This document shows positions 17,095 to 27,912 of a DNA stretch of 64,000 bases, piece after piece (positions within the stretch are counted from its first letter, which is position 1; each line of letters starts with the position of its first letter). The notes under the pieces are model-generated. The model was not told the DNA's origin. It did no database searches and saw only the letters and a list, made by a program, of their open reading frames with translations. The position numbers and the translations under genes were made by a program. Origin of the DNA: Micropruina glycogenica (GTDB lineage: Bacteria > Actinomycetota > Actinomycetes > Propionibacteriales > Propionibacteriaceae); NCBI RefSeq assembly GCF_039524395.1, contig NZ_BAAAGO010000018.1. One strand, written 5' to 3'.

Positions 17095-18777
17095 ATGGGC
17101 CACGTGGAGTTGTCTGGGGTCGGCTACGACCTGCCCGACGGGCGCCCTCTGCTGCGCGACGTGTCGTTTCGGGTGGGCGACGGGGCGATCGTGGCGCTGG
17201 TGGGCGCCAACGGGTCGGGCAAGACCACACTGCTGCGCATCATCGCCGGCGACCTCGCCCCCACCGAGGGCACGATCTCTCGGTCGGGCGGTTTGGGCGT
17301 GATGCGGCAGTTCATCGGCAGCATTCGTGACCACAGCACCGTGCGCGACCTGCTCTTCTCACTCTCACCGCCGCGCATCAGAGAAGCCGCCGCGGCCGTC
17401 GACGCACTCGAACTGCGGTTGATGGACGACGACACCGAGCCCGTCCAGCTGGCTTACGCGCACGCCCTTGCCGAGTACGCCGACGCCGGCGGCTACGACC
17501 AGGAGGTGGTGTTCGACGCCTGCTGCGACGCAGCCCTGGGCATCGCCTACGACCAGGGCAAGTGGCGCGAGGTGAACACGCTGTCGGGCGGTGAGCAGAA
17601 GCGCCTCGCGCTGGAGTTGCTGGTGCGCGGGCCCGACGAGGTGCTGCTGCTCGACGAACCCGACAACTACCTCGACGTGCCGGGCAAGCGCTGGCTCGAG
17701 GAACAGTTGCGCGCCACCCAGAAGACCGTGCTGCTGGTCAGCCACGACCGCGAACTGCTGGCGCAGGCGGCCACCCGCATCGCGGCGGTCGAACTGGGCG
17801 CGGCCGGCAACACCCTATGGGTGCATGGCAAGGGGTTTCGCACGTACGCAGCGGCCCGGGCCGAGCGGTTCGCCCGGTTCGAGGAGCTGCGTCGACGCTG
17901 GGACGAGGAGCACGCCAAGCTGCGCGAACTGATGCTGATGTACAAGAACAAGGCCGCCTACAACTCAGACATGGCGTCGCGCTACCAGGCTGCGGTCACC
18001 CGGCTGGAGCGGTTCGAGCAGGCGGGCCCGCCGCAGGCGGTGCCTTTGCGCCAGCAGGTGTCGATGCGGCTGGCCGGCGGACGTACCGGTCGACGGGCGG
18101 TGGTCGTCGAACGGCTGGAGCTGACCGGGCTGATGAAGCCGTTCGACACCGAGATCTGGTTCGGCGACCGGGTGGCGGTGCTGGGGTCGAACGGGTCGGG
18201 CAAGTCGCATTTTCTGCGGCTGCTGGCCCGCGGGGGCTCGTCGCCCGAGCCCGGCAACACCTCTGTCGACCACGCCTTGATCGAGCCGGTGCGCTTCACC
18301 GGGGTGGCCCGGCTGGGGGCACGGGTGCGTCCGGGGTTGTTCGCCCAGACCCACGCCCACCCCGAATTGGTCGGCCGCACGCTGGTCGAGATCCTGCACC
18401 GCGGCGACGACCATCGTGACGGCATGGGACGTGAGGCGTCCGCTCGCTTCCTCGACCGCTACGAGTTGGCCAAGGCAGCAGAGCAGCGCTACGAGACACT
18501 GTCGGGGGGTCAGCAGGCGCGGCTGCAGATTCTGCTGCTGCAGTTGGCCGGAGCCACCCTGCTGTTGTTGGACGAGCCGACCGACAACCTCGATCTCGAA
18601 TCGGCCGAGGCGCTGGAAGCGGGCCTGGACGCCTTCGAGGGCACGGTGATCGCGGTCACCCACGACCGTTGGTTCGCCCGCGGTTTCGACCGATTTCTGG
18701 TGTTCGGCGCGGACGGATCGGTCTACGAAGCGGACGAGCCCGTGTGGGATGAAGGCCGGGTCGAGCGAGCCCGCTGA
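17095..18777 (+). CDS. ABC-F family ATPase
   Basis: A soluble protein with two ABC ATPase domains and no membrane segments. ABC-F proteins bind the ribosome E site and either rescue stalled ribosomes or protect against ribosome-targeting antibiotics. In the 560 residues, domain 1 has Walker A GANGSGKT (37-44), LSGGEQ (163-168) and DEPDNYLD. The charged linker (about 255-310, with LMYKNKAAYNSDMASRYQ) is the ribosome-contacting arm. Domain 2 has GSNGSGKS (364-371), LSGGQQ (469-474) and DEPTDNLD (493-500). The 3' end overlaps the convergent helicase gene by 55 nt. Whether it gives resistance or is a housekeeping factor cannot be told from sequence. Confidence 0.9.
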   Translation: MGHVELSGVGYDLPDGRPLLRDVSFRVGDGAIVALVGANGSGKTTLLRIIAGDLAPTEGTISRSGGLGVMRQFIGSIRDHSTVRDLLFSLSPPRIREAAAAVDALELRLMDDDTEPVQLAYAHALAEYADAGGYDQEVVFDACCDAALGIAYDQGKWREVNTLSGGEQKRLALELLVRGPDEVLLLDEPDNYLDVPGKRWLEEQLRATQKTVLLVSHDRELLAQAATRIAAVELGAAGNTLWVHGKGFRTYAAARAERFARFEELRRRWDEEHAKLRELMLMYKNKAAYNSDMASRYQAAVTRLERFEQAGPPQAVPLRQQVSMRLAGGRTGRRAVVVERLELTGLMKPFDTEIWFGDRVAVLGSNGSGKSHFLRLLARGGSSPEPGNTSVDHALIEPVRFTGVARLGARVRPGLFAQTHAHPELVGRTLVEILHRGDDHRDGMGREASARFLDRYELAKAAEQRYETLSGGQQARLQILLLQLAGATLLLLDEPTDNLDLESAEALEAGLDAFEGTVIAVTHDRWFARGFDRFLVFGADGSVYEADEPVWDEGRVERAR

Positions 18778-20852
18778 GAAGCATCTTCCTCGTCCCCAAC
18801 TTCTGCCAACTCCGGCGGAAGGGGTTGTTGGTGGACGACCTGCAGGCCGCTCACCGCCCGGGTGAGGCACACGTACAGGCGACGTAGGCCGGTCACCCGG
18901 TCGGGTTCGGCGGCCACGATCGCAGCAGGTTCGACCAGTACGACCTGGTCGAACTCAAGACCCTTGGCCATCGTGGCCGGCACCACGTCGAGCCGGTGAC
19001 CGAAGTCGGCTTCGGGTTCGTCACCCAGCACGCCGAAATCGATGCCGGCGTCGTCCAGCGCGTCGATCGTCGTGGTCACCTGGCCATCGGCGACGATCAG
19101 GCCGACGGTGCCCTCCCGATCGAGGGCCGTGGAGGTCGCCGCCACCAGGGCGTCCACTCCCCCGCGGACGATGCTGAAGTCGCCCGCCGAGCGCCGCACC
19201 GAATGTGGCGGCGTGAGCGACGGCGCGATGCTGGGCAGCAGCCGAGCCGCGTACTCGATCACCGAGCGGGGCACCCGGAACCCCGCCACCAGTTCTGTGA
19301 TGGAGCTCTCGCTCTTGCCGAGATGTTCGAGCGAGTCGGCCCAACTGTTGGTGGCATACGCGGTGGTGGCCTGGGCGAGGTCGCCGAGCACGGTCACCGA
19401 CCCGGTGGACGCCCGGCGGCCAACCGCCCGCAAGCCCATCGCCGACAGGTCCTGCGCCTCGTCGATGATCACGTGGCCGAGGCTGGGGGTGCGATTGAGC
19501 AGGTCGGCGACCTCGTCGATCAGCACCAGGTCGGCCAGGCTGGGTTTCCAGGCCTGCACCGAGCGGGGTGGTTTGGCCCGTCCGGTCAGGCCGTGGGCGA
19601 GCCCGAGCACCCGTTGCTCGTCGGCGCTGAGCAGCCCATCGGCGTGCTCGGCCAGAAAGCCGGGGTCGCCCAGCAGCCGAAACACCAGCCGGCCGGCGTT
19701 CTGGGCGGGCCAGTGTGTGTCGACGTACGCCTTGACGGGACGCGACCGTGCCACGGCATTCTGCACCCGGTCGTCAGGGGTTTCGCCGGCGGACTCCATG
19801 CGCAGCAGCACCTGATGGGCCAGCCGCTGGGCGAGCATCTCGCGACCCGCGGCGTACCGGACGCCCCGCCCACGCAGTTCATCGATCACCGCCTGGCAGC
19901 GATGGGGTGGAATGCGCCACTGGGATGATCCGCGGGGCACCACGAGCGTTTCCGACGCTTCGACAACGGAGTTCCAGACCGCGCGACGCAACACCTCGGC
20001 CAGTCGCGGGTCTCCCTTGAGCACCGCCACCTCGGGCAGGTCCATGCCGAGCACCGGCCGTCCGGCGGTTCGGGTGACCACCGATTCGAGAGTCTCTTGG
20101 GCGGCGTCGATCTCGCCCAGAGCGGGCAGCACGTCGCCGATGTAGCTCAGGAACGACGCGTTGGGCCCCACCACCATCACCCCGCTGCGACTGAGTTGGT
20201 CACGGTGCGCGTACAGCAGGTAGGCGGCGCGGTGCAGTCCGACGGCGGTCTTGCCGGTACCCGGGGCCCCCTGCACCACGACCGACTGGCTCAACGGTGC
20301 CCGGACGATCAGGTCCTGCTCGGGCTGAATGGTGGCGACGATGTCACGCATCGGCCCGGTGCGCGGCCGCTCGATCTCGGCCTCGAGGATCTCGGAGTGG
20401 CCGAACGCGTCCTCGGCGTCGCTCTCGAGCAGGCTCTCGTCCTCGAAGGCGGTGATGCGGCCGTGCTGAAAACCGAACCTGCGCCGCAGGGCCACCCCCA
20501 TCGGCTCGGTGCGGCTGCCCCGGTAGAACGGCAGCGACACGGGCGCTCGCCAGTCGTAGACCATCGGTTCGCTGCCCATTTCGCGGGTGACGTGAAGTCG
20601 GCCGATCCAACAGTCCTCGTTCTCGTCGGCGCCGGCCGCGGTGCGGTAGTCGATCCGGCCGAAGAACAACGGGGTGGTCGGATCGTCCCGCAGCGACATC
20701 ATCCGCCGGTACAGGGTCTGCTTGAGGTATTCGCCGCTCAATCGATCGCCGGCCAGCGCCTCGAGGGACGCGGTGTACTCGCGCATCTCGCGCAGCGCCG
20801 TGCGGGCCTCGTCCAGATGTTCGCGCGCCTGCGTCAGCGGGTCTGCGGGCAT
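18723..20852 (-). CDS. HelD-type RNA polymerase recycling helicase
   Basis: A UvrD/Rep-like superfamily 1 ATPase of the HelD group, which removes RNA polymerase from stalled or terminated complexes. In Streptomyces and mycobacteria some members (HelR) also displace rifampicin. The 709 residues begin with an Arg/Glu-rich antiparallel helix (to about 55) that enters the polymerase secondary channel. Walker A GAPGTGKT is at 195-202 and the DEAQ box near 464. The C-terminal motifs include GLEFDQVVLVEP and YVCLTRAVSGLQV. The ATG at 20852 is preferred because GGAGG lies 7 nt upstream; a GTG at 20861 falls inside that ribosome-binding site. No rifamycin-associated element is seen upstream. Confidence 0.9.
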   Translation of the reverse strand: MPADPLTQAREHLDEARTALREMREYTASLEALAGDRLSGEYLKQTLYRRMMSLRDDPTTPLFFGRIDYRTAAGADENEDCWIGRLHVTREMGSEPMVYDWRAPVSLPFYRGSRTEPMGVALRRRFGFQHGRITAFEDESLLESDAEDAFGHSEILEAEIERPRTGPMRDIVATIQPEQDLIVRAPLSQSVVVQGAPGTGKTAVGLHRAAYLLYAHRDQLSRSGVMVVGPNASFLSYIGDVLPALGEIDAAQETLESVVTRTAGRPVLGMDLPEVAVLKGDPRLAEVLRRAVWNSVVEASETLVVPRGSSQWRIPPHRCQAVIDELRGRGVRYAAGREMLAQRLAHQVLLRMESAGETPDDRVQNAVARSRPVKAYVDTHWPAQNAGRLVFRLLGDPGFLAEHADGLLSADEQRVLGLAHGLTGRAKPPRSVQAWKPSLADLVLIDEVADLLNRTPSLGHVIIDEAQDLSAMGLRAVGRRASTGSVTVLGDLAQATTAYATNSWADSLEHLGKSESSITELVAGFRVPRSVIEYAARLLPSIAPSLTPPHSVRRSAGDFSIVRGGVDALVAATSTALDREGTVGLIVADGQVTTTIDALDDAGIDFGVLGDEPEADFGHRLDVVPATMAKGLEFDQVVLVEPAAIVAAEPDRVTGLRRLYVCLTRAVSGLQVVHQQPLPPELAEVGDEEDASQRARSTRPSSHTGSSAS

Positions 20853-20925
20853 GGCGAACACCTCCGATCGTGGGCGAGCCGATCAGCATATGCCCGCGAG
20901 CGTCAGTTCACCATCGTGGGCCCGT

Positions 20926-21100
20926 GAGGTCCCGGCGCGCGCCGGGATGACGAGGGCGGGAGGACAGAGGGCGTGCGCTGCGCTGCGGGGGGCGTGGGCC
21001 GGTGAGATCCCGGCGTTCGCAGGGATGACTGAGGCGGGGACGGAGGACGTGCGCCGGGATGACAGAGGCCGTTCGTCATTCCGGCGAACGCCGGAACCTC
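20926..21100. repeat. REP-like palindromes, CCGGCG...CGCCGG family
   Basis: The intergenic region between the helicase and the oxidoreductase has copies at 20926-20952 and 21004-21030, a half copy at about 21050-21064 and an inverted copy at 21075-21100. The last uses ATTCCGGCG/CGCCGGAA instead of ATCCCGGCG/CGCCGGGAT, so the changes keep base pairing. Confidence 0.85.
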
Positions 21101-21120
21101 AATCCACTGCCAGCGACGGC

Positions 21121-22131
21121 TCAGAACGAGATGCCGTGCTCCGCTCGGTAGTCGGCCAACACCGCGTCGACGACGGACGCCGTGCGTAGGGCCGATTCGC
21201 CGGTGCTGACCGCAGTGTGGGCGCGCCCGGTGAGGACATCGACGATGCCCTGCACCAGGGGTCGCTGCACAACGTCGGGGTACGGGGCGGCGATCTCTTC
21301 GGTGACCCCGCCGCTGGTCAGCATCAGCGGCTCCGGCCCGAAGCTGGACAGCGCAAGCGACCCTTCGGTACCGATGATCTCGATGCGGTCGACACGTTCG
21401 GCTGCGTCGAAGTCCCACAGGCCCACCGCGCTGACCCCACCAGCGAACCTGAACGACGCGCTGACCACGGTCTCAACCGAGCCCGGGCCGGCGAGGGGGT
21501 GCGAGGCGCGTCCGGCCGCCTCGGTGACCGGGCCGAACACGTGGTCGAGCCAGTCGAGGGTGTGCGAACCGAGGTCGACGAACAATCCGCCGCCGGAGAC
21601 CTGCGGATCGAGTCGCCACGGCAGCCCGCCGGACAGGTCGGGGCCGGGATGCTGCGTCCGGATGATCACCGACCGCACCTCGCCCAGCCGCCCGCCACTA
21701 ATCAGTTCGCGCGCAATCTCGAAGCGCGGCATGGCCCGCCGGTAGTACGCCACGAACAGCGGCACGCCCGCCGTTTCGCAGGCGTCGATCATCGCCCGGC
21801 ACTCGGTCGCAGTGCGCGCCATCGGCTTCTCGACGTACACCGGCTTACCGGCCGCAGCCACGCGTTCGACGTAGTCACGGTGCGAATCCGGCGGTGTGGC
21901 GATGTAGACCGCGTCCACCTCGGGGTCGGCGATCAACGCATCTGCGTCGTCGTACCAGCGCGGCACGGCGTGCCGCGCTGCGAAGTCGGCGGCCTTGGCC
22001 GCATCGCGGCGCATCACCGCCACGAGTTCTGAGCGGTCGGCCTGTTGGAACGCCGGTCCGCTCTTGCGTTCGGTGACGTCTCCGACGCCGACGATGCCCC
22101 AGCGCACGCGCTGAGGCATCGACAAGATCAC
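21121..22131 (-). CDS. Gfo/Idh/MocA family NAD(P)-dependent oxidoreductase
   Basis: Predicted sugar or inositol dehydrogenase, 336 residues. The Rossmann domain has GIVGVGDVTERK (dinucleotide binding) and VEKPMART with the conserved Lys of the EKP motif. The C-terminal domain has the GGGLFVDLGSHTLDWLDHVFG helix with the Asp/His pair expected at the active site. The substrate is not predictable. It begins 5 nt after the rho stop (GTG 22131, or ATG 22119), so it is probably co-transcribed with rho, an unusual partner. Confidence 0.9.
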   Translation of the reverse strand: MILSMPQRVRWGIVGVGDVTERKSGPAFQQADRSELVAVMRRDAAKAADFAARHAVPRWYDDADALIADPEVDAVYIATPPDSHRDYVERVAAAGKPVYVEKPMARTATECRAMIDACETAGVPLFVAYYRRAMPRFEIARELISGGRLGEVRSVIIRTQHPGPDLSGGLPWRLDPQVSGGGLFVDLGSHTLDWLDHVFGPVTEAAGRASHPLAGPGSVETVVSASFRFAGGVSAVGLWDFDAAERVDRIEIIGTEGSLALSSFGPEPLMLTSGGVTEEIAAPYPDVVQRPLVQGIVDVLTGRAHTAVSTGESALRTASVVDAVLADYRAEHGISF

Positions 22132-22136
22132 GTCGT

Positions 22137-23933
<1,797 letters not shown>

Positions 23934-24197
23934 AAAGGTCCTTTCGGAACGTCCGGACGGGTGCCTACCTGCGGCCGGACAGCATTGGGAGGAGCGTGAC
24001 TAGCTCCGGCACAGATCTTGGATACGGTTCATCTCCCCAAAACAGCGGGCTTTGATGAAAGGAGTCCTCGACGAATGGAATCGTCAGCCCCGACCTGTGG
24101 GGGGCGATTGGCTGAACTACAGCGCGTCTTCACTGTAGCACCGCGCCGGTCAATTGCATGAAACCACGCCGCACCGGGCGGTATTCCCGGTAGCCGG

Positions 24198-25412
24198 TCA
24201 GGTTTCGGCGGTGATGGCCTCGCCGTTGCGCAGGTGCAGTTGCGCGCGCCGTCGATCACGACCCCACGGGGTGTAGGCGGCCACGATGCTGCCGATCAGA
24301 ATCGCCACCCCGAGATAGACGCCGAAGTTGTCGACCAGCATGTGCAACGGCGCGTAGGTCAGTTCGACGTTGTTGTCGCCCGGCAGCAGTTTGAACGGGG
24401 CGAAGGCCGTCCAGATCGAATAGAACAGGCCCGCGATTCGCAGATACTCGGGCAGCCGCTGGTTGCGCAGCAGCACGATGCCGAACGGCACGATCCACAC
24501 GTAATGGTGCGACCACGAGATCGGCGAGGCGAGCAGGCTGGTCAACCCGGCCAGGCACAGTGCGTAGGCGACCTCGCCGGCGCGATGCATCAGCACCGCC
24601 GCCACCAGGCCGAGCACGGCCACCAGCACCGACAGCACCAGGCCCCCGCGGCTGGCCTCGCCCATCAGCCGGGTCCACACCCCCAGCACCGACTGGTTGG
24701 TCTTGAACACGATGCCGCTGTTGAGCCCGGAATCACCCGAGAGCAGCATGCCGAAGTAGGTCAGGGACGGACCCCAGAGCACCACGAAGCCGATGGCCGT
24801 GCAGGCCAGAAACGTGATGAAGCTGACGATGCCCGCCTTGCGCTTGCCGGCGAAGAAGTTGTAGGCGGCGATCAGCGCCGGGGTGAGCTTCACAGAGGTG
24901 GCCACGCCCACCAACCAGCCTTCGGGCAGCAGCCGGCGGTTGAACACCGTCGGCCCGGGCATCGAATCGAGTACCGCGGCCGTGACCAGAAAGATCGCCA
25001 ACTGGCCGAACCCCAGGGTTTCGCGTACCGGTTCGACAAGCCACACGATGGCGGTGGCGGCCAGGCTGAGCTGGGCACCCTTGAGGCCCAACCGATGCAG
25101 CATGGCCATCAGGCACGCCACGTTCAACCCCAGCCACACCCACTGCGCCATGGCCAGCGGCATGATCGCGAACGGCACCGACAGCAGGGCGGCGAAGGCC
25201 GGGTAGATCCACGGCAGCCACGCTTCGACGTGGTAGAAATCCTGGCCGCGCAACACCAGGTCGCCGGTGCGGCGGTAGACGTCGAGGTCGATCATGGCCG
25301 GCGCCCACGGCTCGAAGTTGCCGCCGGGAATGGTCGTGCCGCCCGCGTACAGGGCGGCCAGCAGCGGTGGGATCGCCAATAGCACGACGAAGCCGATGCG
25401 GCGCAAGTTCAC
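24198..25412 (-). CDS. GT87 family polyprenol-phosphate-mannose-type mannosyltransferase
   Basis: A 404-residue integral membrane glycosyltransferase of the GT-C fold (DUF2029/GT87), similar to actinobacterial alpha-mannosyltransferases that use polyprenyl-phosphate mannose on the outer face. About ten transmembrane helices are visible. The catalytic Asp is expected in the first external loop (MIDLDVYRRTGD). The conserved region SPISWSHHYVW is present. The acceptor is not predictable. The GTG start lies in a weakly promoter-like context. Ordinary for the family. Confidence 0.85.
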   Translation of the reverse strand: MNLRRIGFVVLLAIPPLLAALYAGGTTIPGGNFEPWAPAMIDLDVYRRTGDLVLRGQDFYHVEAWLPWIYPAFAALLSVPFAIMPLAMAQWVWLGLNVACLMAMLHRLGLKGAQLSLAATAIVWLVEPVRETLGFGQLAIFLVTAAVLDSMPGPTVFNRRLLPEGWLVGVATSVKLTPALIAAYNFFAGKRKAGIVSFITFLACTAIGFVVLWGPSLTYFGMLLSGDSGLNSGIVFKTNQSVLGVWTRLMGEASRGGLVLSVLVAVLGLVAAVLMHRAGEVAYALCLAGLTSLLASPISWSHHYVWIVPFGIVLLRNQRLPEYLRIAGLFYSIWTAFAPFKLLPGDNNVELTYAPLHMLVDNFGVYLGVAILIGSIVAAYTPWGRDRRRAQLHLRNGEAITAET

Positions 25413-25450
25413 GCGTGCCAGTTAACCAGTTGGGACGGGTCCTGCCGTGG

Positions 25451-25920
25451 TTACTCGCCTGGGTAGGAGTCGATGTTGAAGATGTTGCCTTGGGCGTCGG
25501 TCACCGCCACGGAGCGTCCACCGTGCGGCGGCTCGTCGACGGGTGAGATCTGCCGGGCGCCGGCGGCCAGCGCCCGCCTGGTCGGCGAACCCGGCCCGAT
25601 GGGCCGTCTCGGCCAAGGGCATGCCGGCCTGGGCCAGGGCCTGCGCTCGCTCGAAACGACCGATCCGCGCCAGTTGCCGCGGGCTCAGCCCGAACTCATA
25701 CTGCACCGCACTCGACAGGTGTGTCGCCGGCTCCAGTGGACGTCGACTGCGACCTGGGCGACGGACGTCCGGCCGGGTCAGGCGAGCAGTTGCCAGGCGC
25801 GGGCCAGTTCTGCGCGCTGGTCGACCTCGCAGAGCCGGGCAAGAAGCATGGCTTCGAGTAGATCGAAGCGCTCCGCCCAGGACGCCTCTTGCAGGTGCGC
25901 ATCCGCCCCCGACGGTAGGA
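25451..25920 (-). pseudogene. AraC-type regulator and VOC-domain remnants fused by deletion
   Basis: Read on the minus strand this stretch holds three recognisable pieces in different frames. First is an AraC-regulator middle region (SGADAHLQEASWAERFDLLEA and on to LARAWQLLA, about 25920-25780). Next is AraC helix-turn-helix sequence (VAQVAVDVHWSRRH, then after a frameshift HLSSAVQYEFGLSPRQLARI and RAGFADQ). Last is the C-terminus of a VOC/glyoxalase-like protein (ISPVDEPPHGGRSVAVTDA to NIDSYPGE and a stop at 25451). The HTH end and VOC start are missing, as if an internal deletion joined neighbouring genes. At least two frameshifts and an internal stop make it non-functional. Confidence 0.8.
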
Positions 25921-25922
25921 AC

Positions 25923-25973
25923 TGAATAGAAGGAACCGTCCCTTGAATCGCAGGAACCGTCCCCTGATTCAGA
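25923..25973. repeat. Paired GGAACCGTCCC repeat with flanking inverted arms
   Basis: Two cores lie at 25933-25944 (GGAACCGTCCCT) and 25954-25965 (GGAACCGTCCCC). The outer flanks CTGAAT (25923-25928) and ATTCAG (25968-25973) pair. GAATC (25946-25950) and GATTC (25967-25971) flank the second core. Confidence 0.75.
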
Positions 25974-25985
25974 CGACAGGTCGGT

Positions 25986-26591
25986 TCAGATGGAGGCGTC
26001 GGCCTGCTCGAAGGCGTCGCGCAGGCCGGCGTAGTCGGTGACCACCGGGTACTGCGGAAACTCCGCGATCACCTTGGCCGGCGGACGGAACAGAATGCCC
26101 GCGTCGGCCTCGCCCAGCATGGCGGTGTCGTTGTAGCTGTCACCCGCCGCGATCACAGAGAAGTTGAGCTCGTGAAACCGCTTGACCGCCGCCCGCTTCT
26201 GGTCGGGCAGCCGCAGGGCGTAGTCGACGATGCGGTCGTCGCGCACCACCAACTGGTGGCAGAGCAGCGTCGGGTGGCCCAGCTTGGCCATGAACGGCAT
26301 ACCGAACTCGTAGAAGGTGTCCGACAGAATCACGACCTGAAACCGCTGCCGCAGCCAGTCGACCATCTCGACGGCCCCCGGCATGGGGGCGAGCGTGCCG
26401 ATCACCTGCTGGATCTTGCTCAGGGTGAGTCCGTTGCGCTCGAGCAGGTCGAGCCGGTAGCGCATCAGTGCGTCATAGTCGGGTTCGTCACGGGTGGTGC
26501 GCCGCAGCCCCTCGATGCCGGTGGCCTCGGCGACGGCGATCCAGATCTCGGGTATCAACACCCCTTCCAGATCGAGGCAGGCCAACCGCAC
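25986..26591 (-). CDS. thrH: ThrH-type bifunctional phosphoserine phosphatase / homoserine phosphotransferase
   Basis: A HAD-superfamily enzyme closely resembling Pseudomonas ThrH, which dephosphorylates phosphoserine and can pass the phosphate to homoserine. The 201 residues include the nucleophile motif DLEGVL (Asp7, Glu9), IWIAVAEATGI, VVILSDTFYEF and GDSYNDTAML with the Mg-binding Asp. The GTG start lies only 3 nt after the hom stop, so translation is coupled. Standing where thrC-thrB are normally found in actinobacteria, it may supply homoserine phosphate for threonine; that role is inferred. Confidence 0.9.
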   Translation of the reverse strand: MRLACLDLEGVLIPEIWIAVAEATGIEGLRRTTRDEPDYDALMRYRLDLLERNGLTLSKIQQVIGTLAPMPGAVEMVDWLRQRFQVVILSDTFYEFGMPFMAKLGHPTLLCHQLVVRDDRIVDYALRLPDQKRAAVKRFHELNFSVIAAGDSYNDTAMLGEADAGILFRPPAKVIAEFPQYPVVTDYAGLRDAFEQADASI

Positions 26592-26594
26592 GGC

Positions 26595-27896
26595 TCAGCC
26601 CTCGACCCGCATCAGCGTGATGCCGCCGGTGACCTCGGGCATGGCAGCGAGATCTTCGACCGCCGCCTTCATGTCACCCACCCGAGCCGCGTGGGTGAGA
26701 ATCGCCAGCCGTGCCCCCTGACCCAGTGGACGCCCCGGTTCGCTCTCTTGCCGCACCGCCTGAATCGAGACCTGGTAGCGGGCGAAGCTCGCCGCGATCT
26801 TGGCCAGTACGCCAGGCTCGTCGTCGACGCTCAGAGCCACGTAGAACCGCGACGGCACCAGGTTGCGGGGGGTGACCGGACGCGCCGAGTACGACGACTC
26901 CCCCGGCCCGGCCACACCCCGCACCCGGTTACGAGCTGCGGTGATCACGTCGCCCAACACGGCGGACGCCGTCGGCGCACCTCCGGCCCCCGGGCCCATG
27001 AACATGAGCTGCCCAGCGTGCCGCGACTCGATGAACACGGCGTTGAACGCGCCCGACACGTTCGCCAACGGGTGGTTGGCCGGCACCAGCGTGGGGTGCA
27101 CGCCCACCGAGATCGAGTTGTCGGGAGCCAGCGCGCAGCGGGCCAGCAGTTTGATCACGTAACCCAGTTCGGCCGCCGTCGCCACGTCGTCGGCGGTCAC
27201 TGTGGTGATGCCTTCGCAGTCGACGTCGTCGAGGTTCACCCGGCTGTGAAAGGCCAGGCTGGCCAGAATCGCGGCCTTGGCGGCGGCGTCCAGCCCCTCG
27301 ACGTCGGCGGTCGGGTCGTCTTCGGCGTAACCGAGCCGTTGCGCCTCGGCGAGCACCTCGTCGAACGACGAGCCCTCGGTGGTCATCTTGTCGAGAATGA
27401 AGTTGGTGGTGCCGTTGACGATGCCCTTGACCGCGGTGACCTCGTCGCCCACCAGCGACTCGCGCAGCGGGCGGATGATCGGAATCGCCCCCGCCACCGC
27501 AGCCTCGTAATACAGGTCCACACCGGCCTCGGCCGCAGCCTCGTACAGCGTCGGGCCGTCTTGGGCCAGCAACTGCTTGTTGGCGGTGATCACCGAAGCA
27601 CCACCCGCCATCGCGGCCAGAATCAGGCTGCGCGCAGGTTCGACGCCGCCCATCACCTCGATCACGAGATCGATGCCCTTGCGGGCCACGAGTTCGGCGG
27701 CGTCGTCGGTGAGCAGTGCCGCATCGATGCCGGGACGGTCTTTGGCCAGGTTGCGCACAGAGATGCCGACCAGGTCGAGCCGACGGCCCACCCGGGCCTG
27801 AAACTCGTCGCCGCCCTCGAGCATCTGTCGGGCCACCTGTGAACCCACCACGCCGCAGCCCAGCAGGGCCACCTTGAGCGGTCTGGCCGGAGTCAT
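26595..27896 (-). CDS. hom: Homoserine dehydrogenase
   Basis: Reduces aspartate semialdehyde to homoserine for threonine and methionine. In the 433 residues, the NAD(P)-binding motif is LLGCGVVGSQV near residue 12. ITANKQLLA and GIVNGTTNFIL (substrate region) and the EDDPTADVEGLDAAAK catalytic stretch follow. A C-terminal ACT domain (FYVALSVDDEPGVLAKI, about 350-430) indicates threonine feedback control. GAGGA lies upstream of the ATG. It lies 16 nt after the lysA stop and is followed directly by thrH. Confidence 0.95.
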   Translation of the reverse strand: MTPARPLKVALLGCGVVGSQVARQMLEGGDEFQARVGRRLDLVGISVRNLAKDRPGIDAALLTDDAAELVARKGIDLVIEVMGGVEPARSLILAAMAGGASVITANKQLLAQDGPTLYEAAAEAGVDLYYEAAVAGAIPIIRPLRESLVGDEVTAVKGIVNGTTNFILDKMTTEGSSFDEVLAEAQRLGYAEDDPTADVEGLDAAAKAAILASLAFHSRVNLDDVDCEGITTVTADDVATAAELGYVIKLLARCALAPDNSISVGVHPTLVPANHPLANVSGAFNAVFIESRHAGQLMFMGPGAGGAPTASAVLGDVITAARNRVRGVAGPGESSYSARPVTPRNLVPSRFYVALSVDDEPGVLAKIAASFARYQVSIQAVRQESEPGRPLGQGARLAILTHAARVGDMKAAVEDLAAMPEVTGGITLMRVEG

Positions 27897-27912
27897 TGCG
27901 TCCTCATCTTTC

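Noticed and set aside
20853..20925. Rifamycin-associated element upstream of the HelD gene.
   Set aside because: No such palindrome is present in the upstream region.
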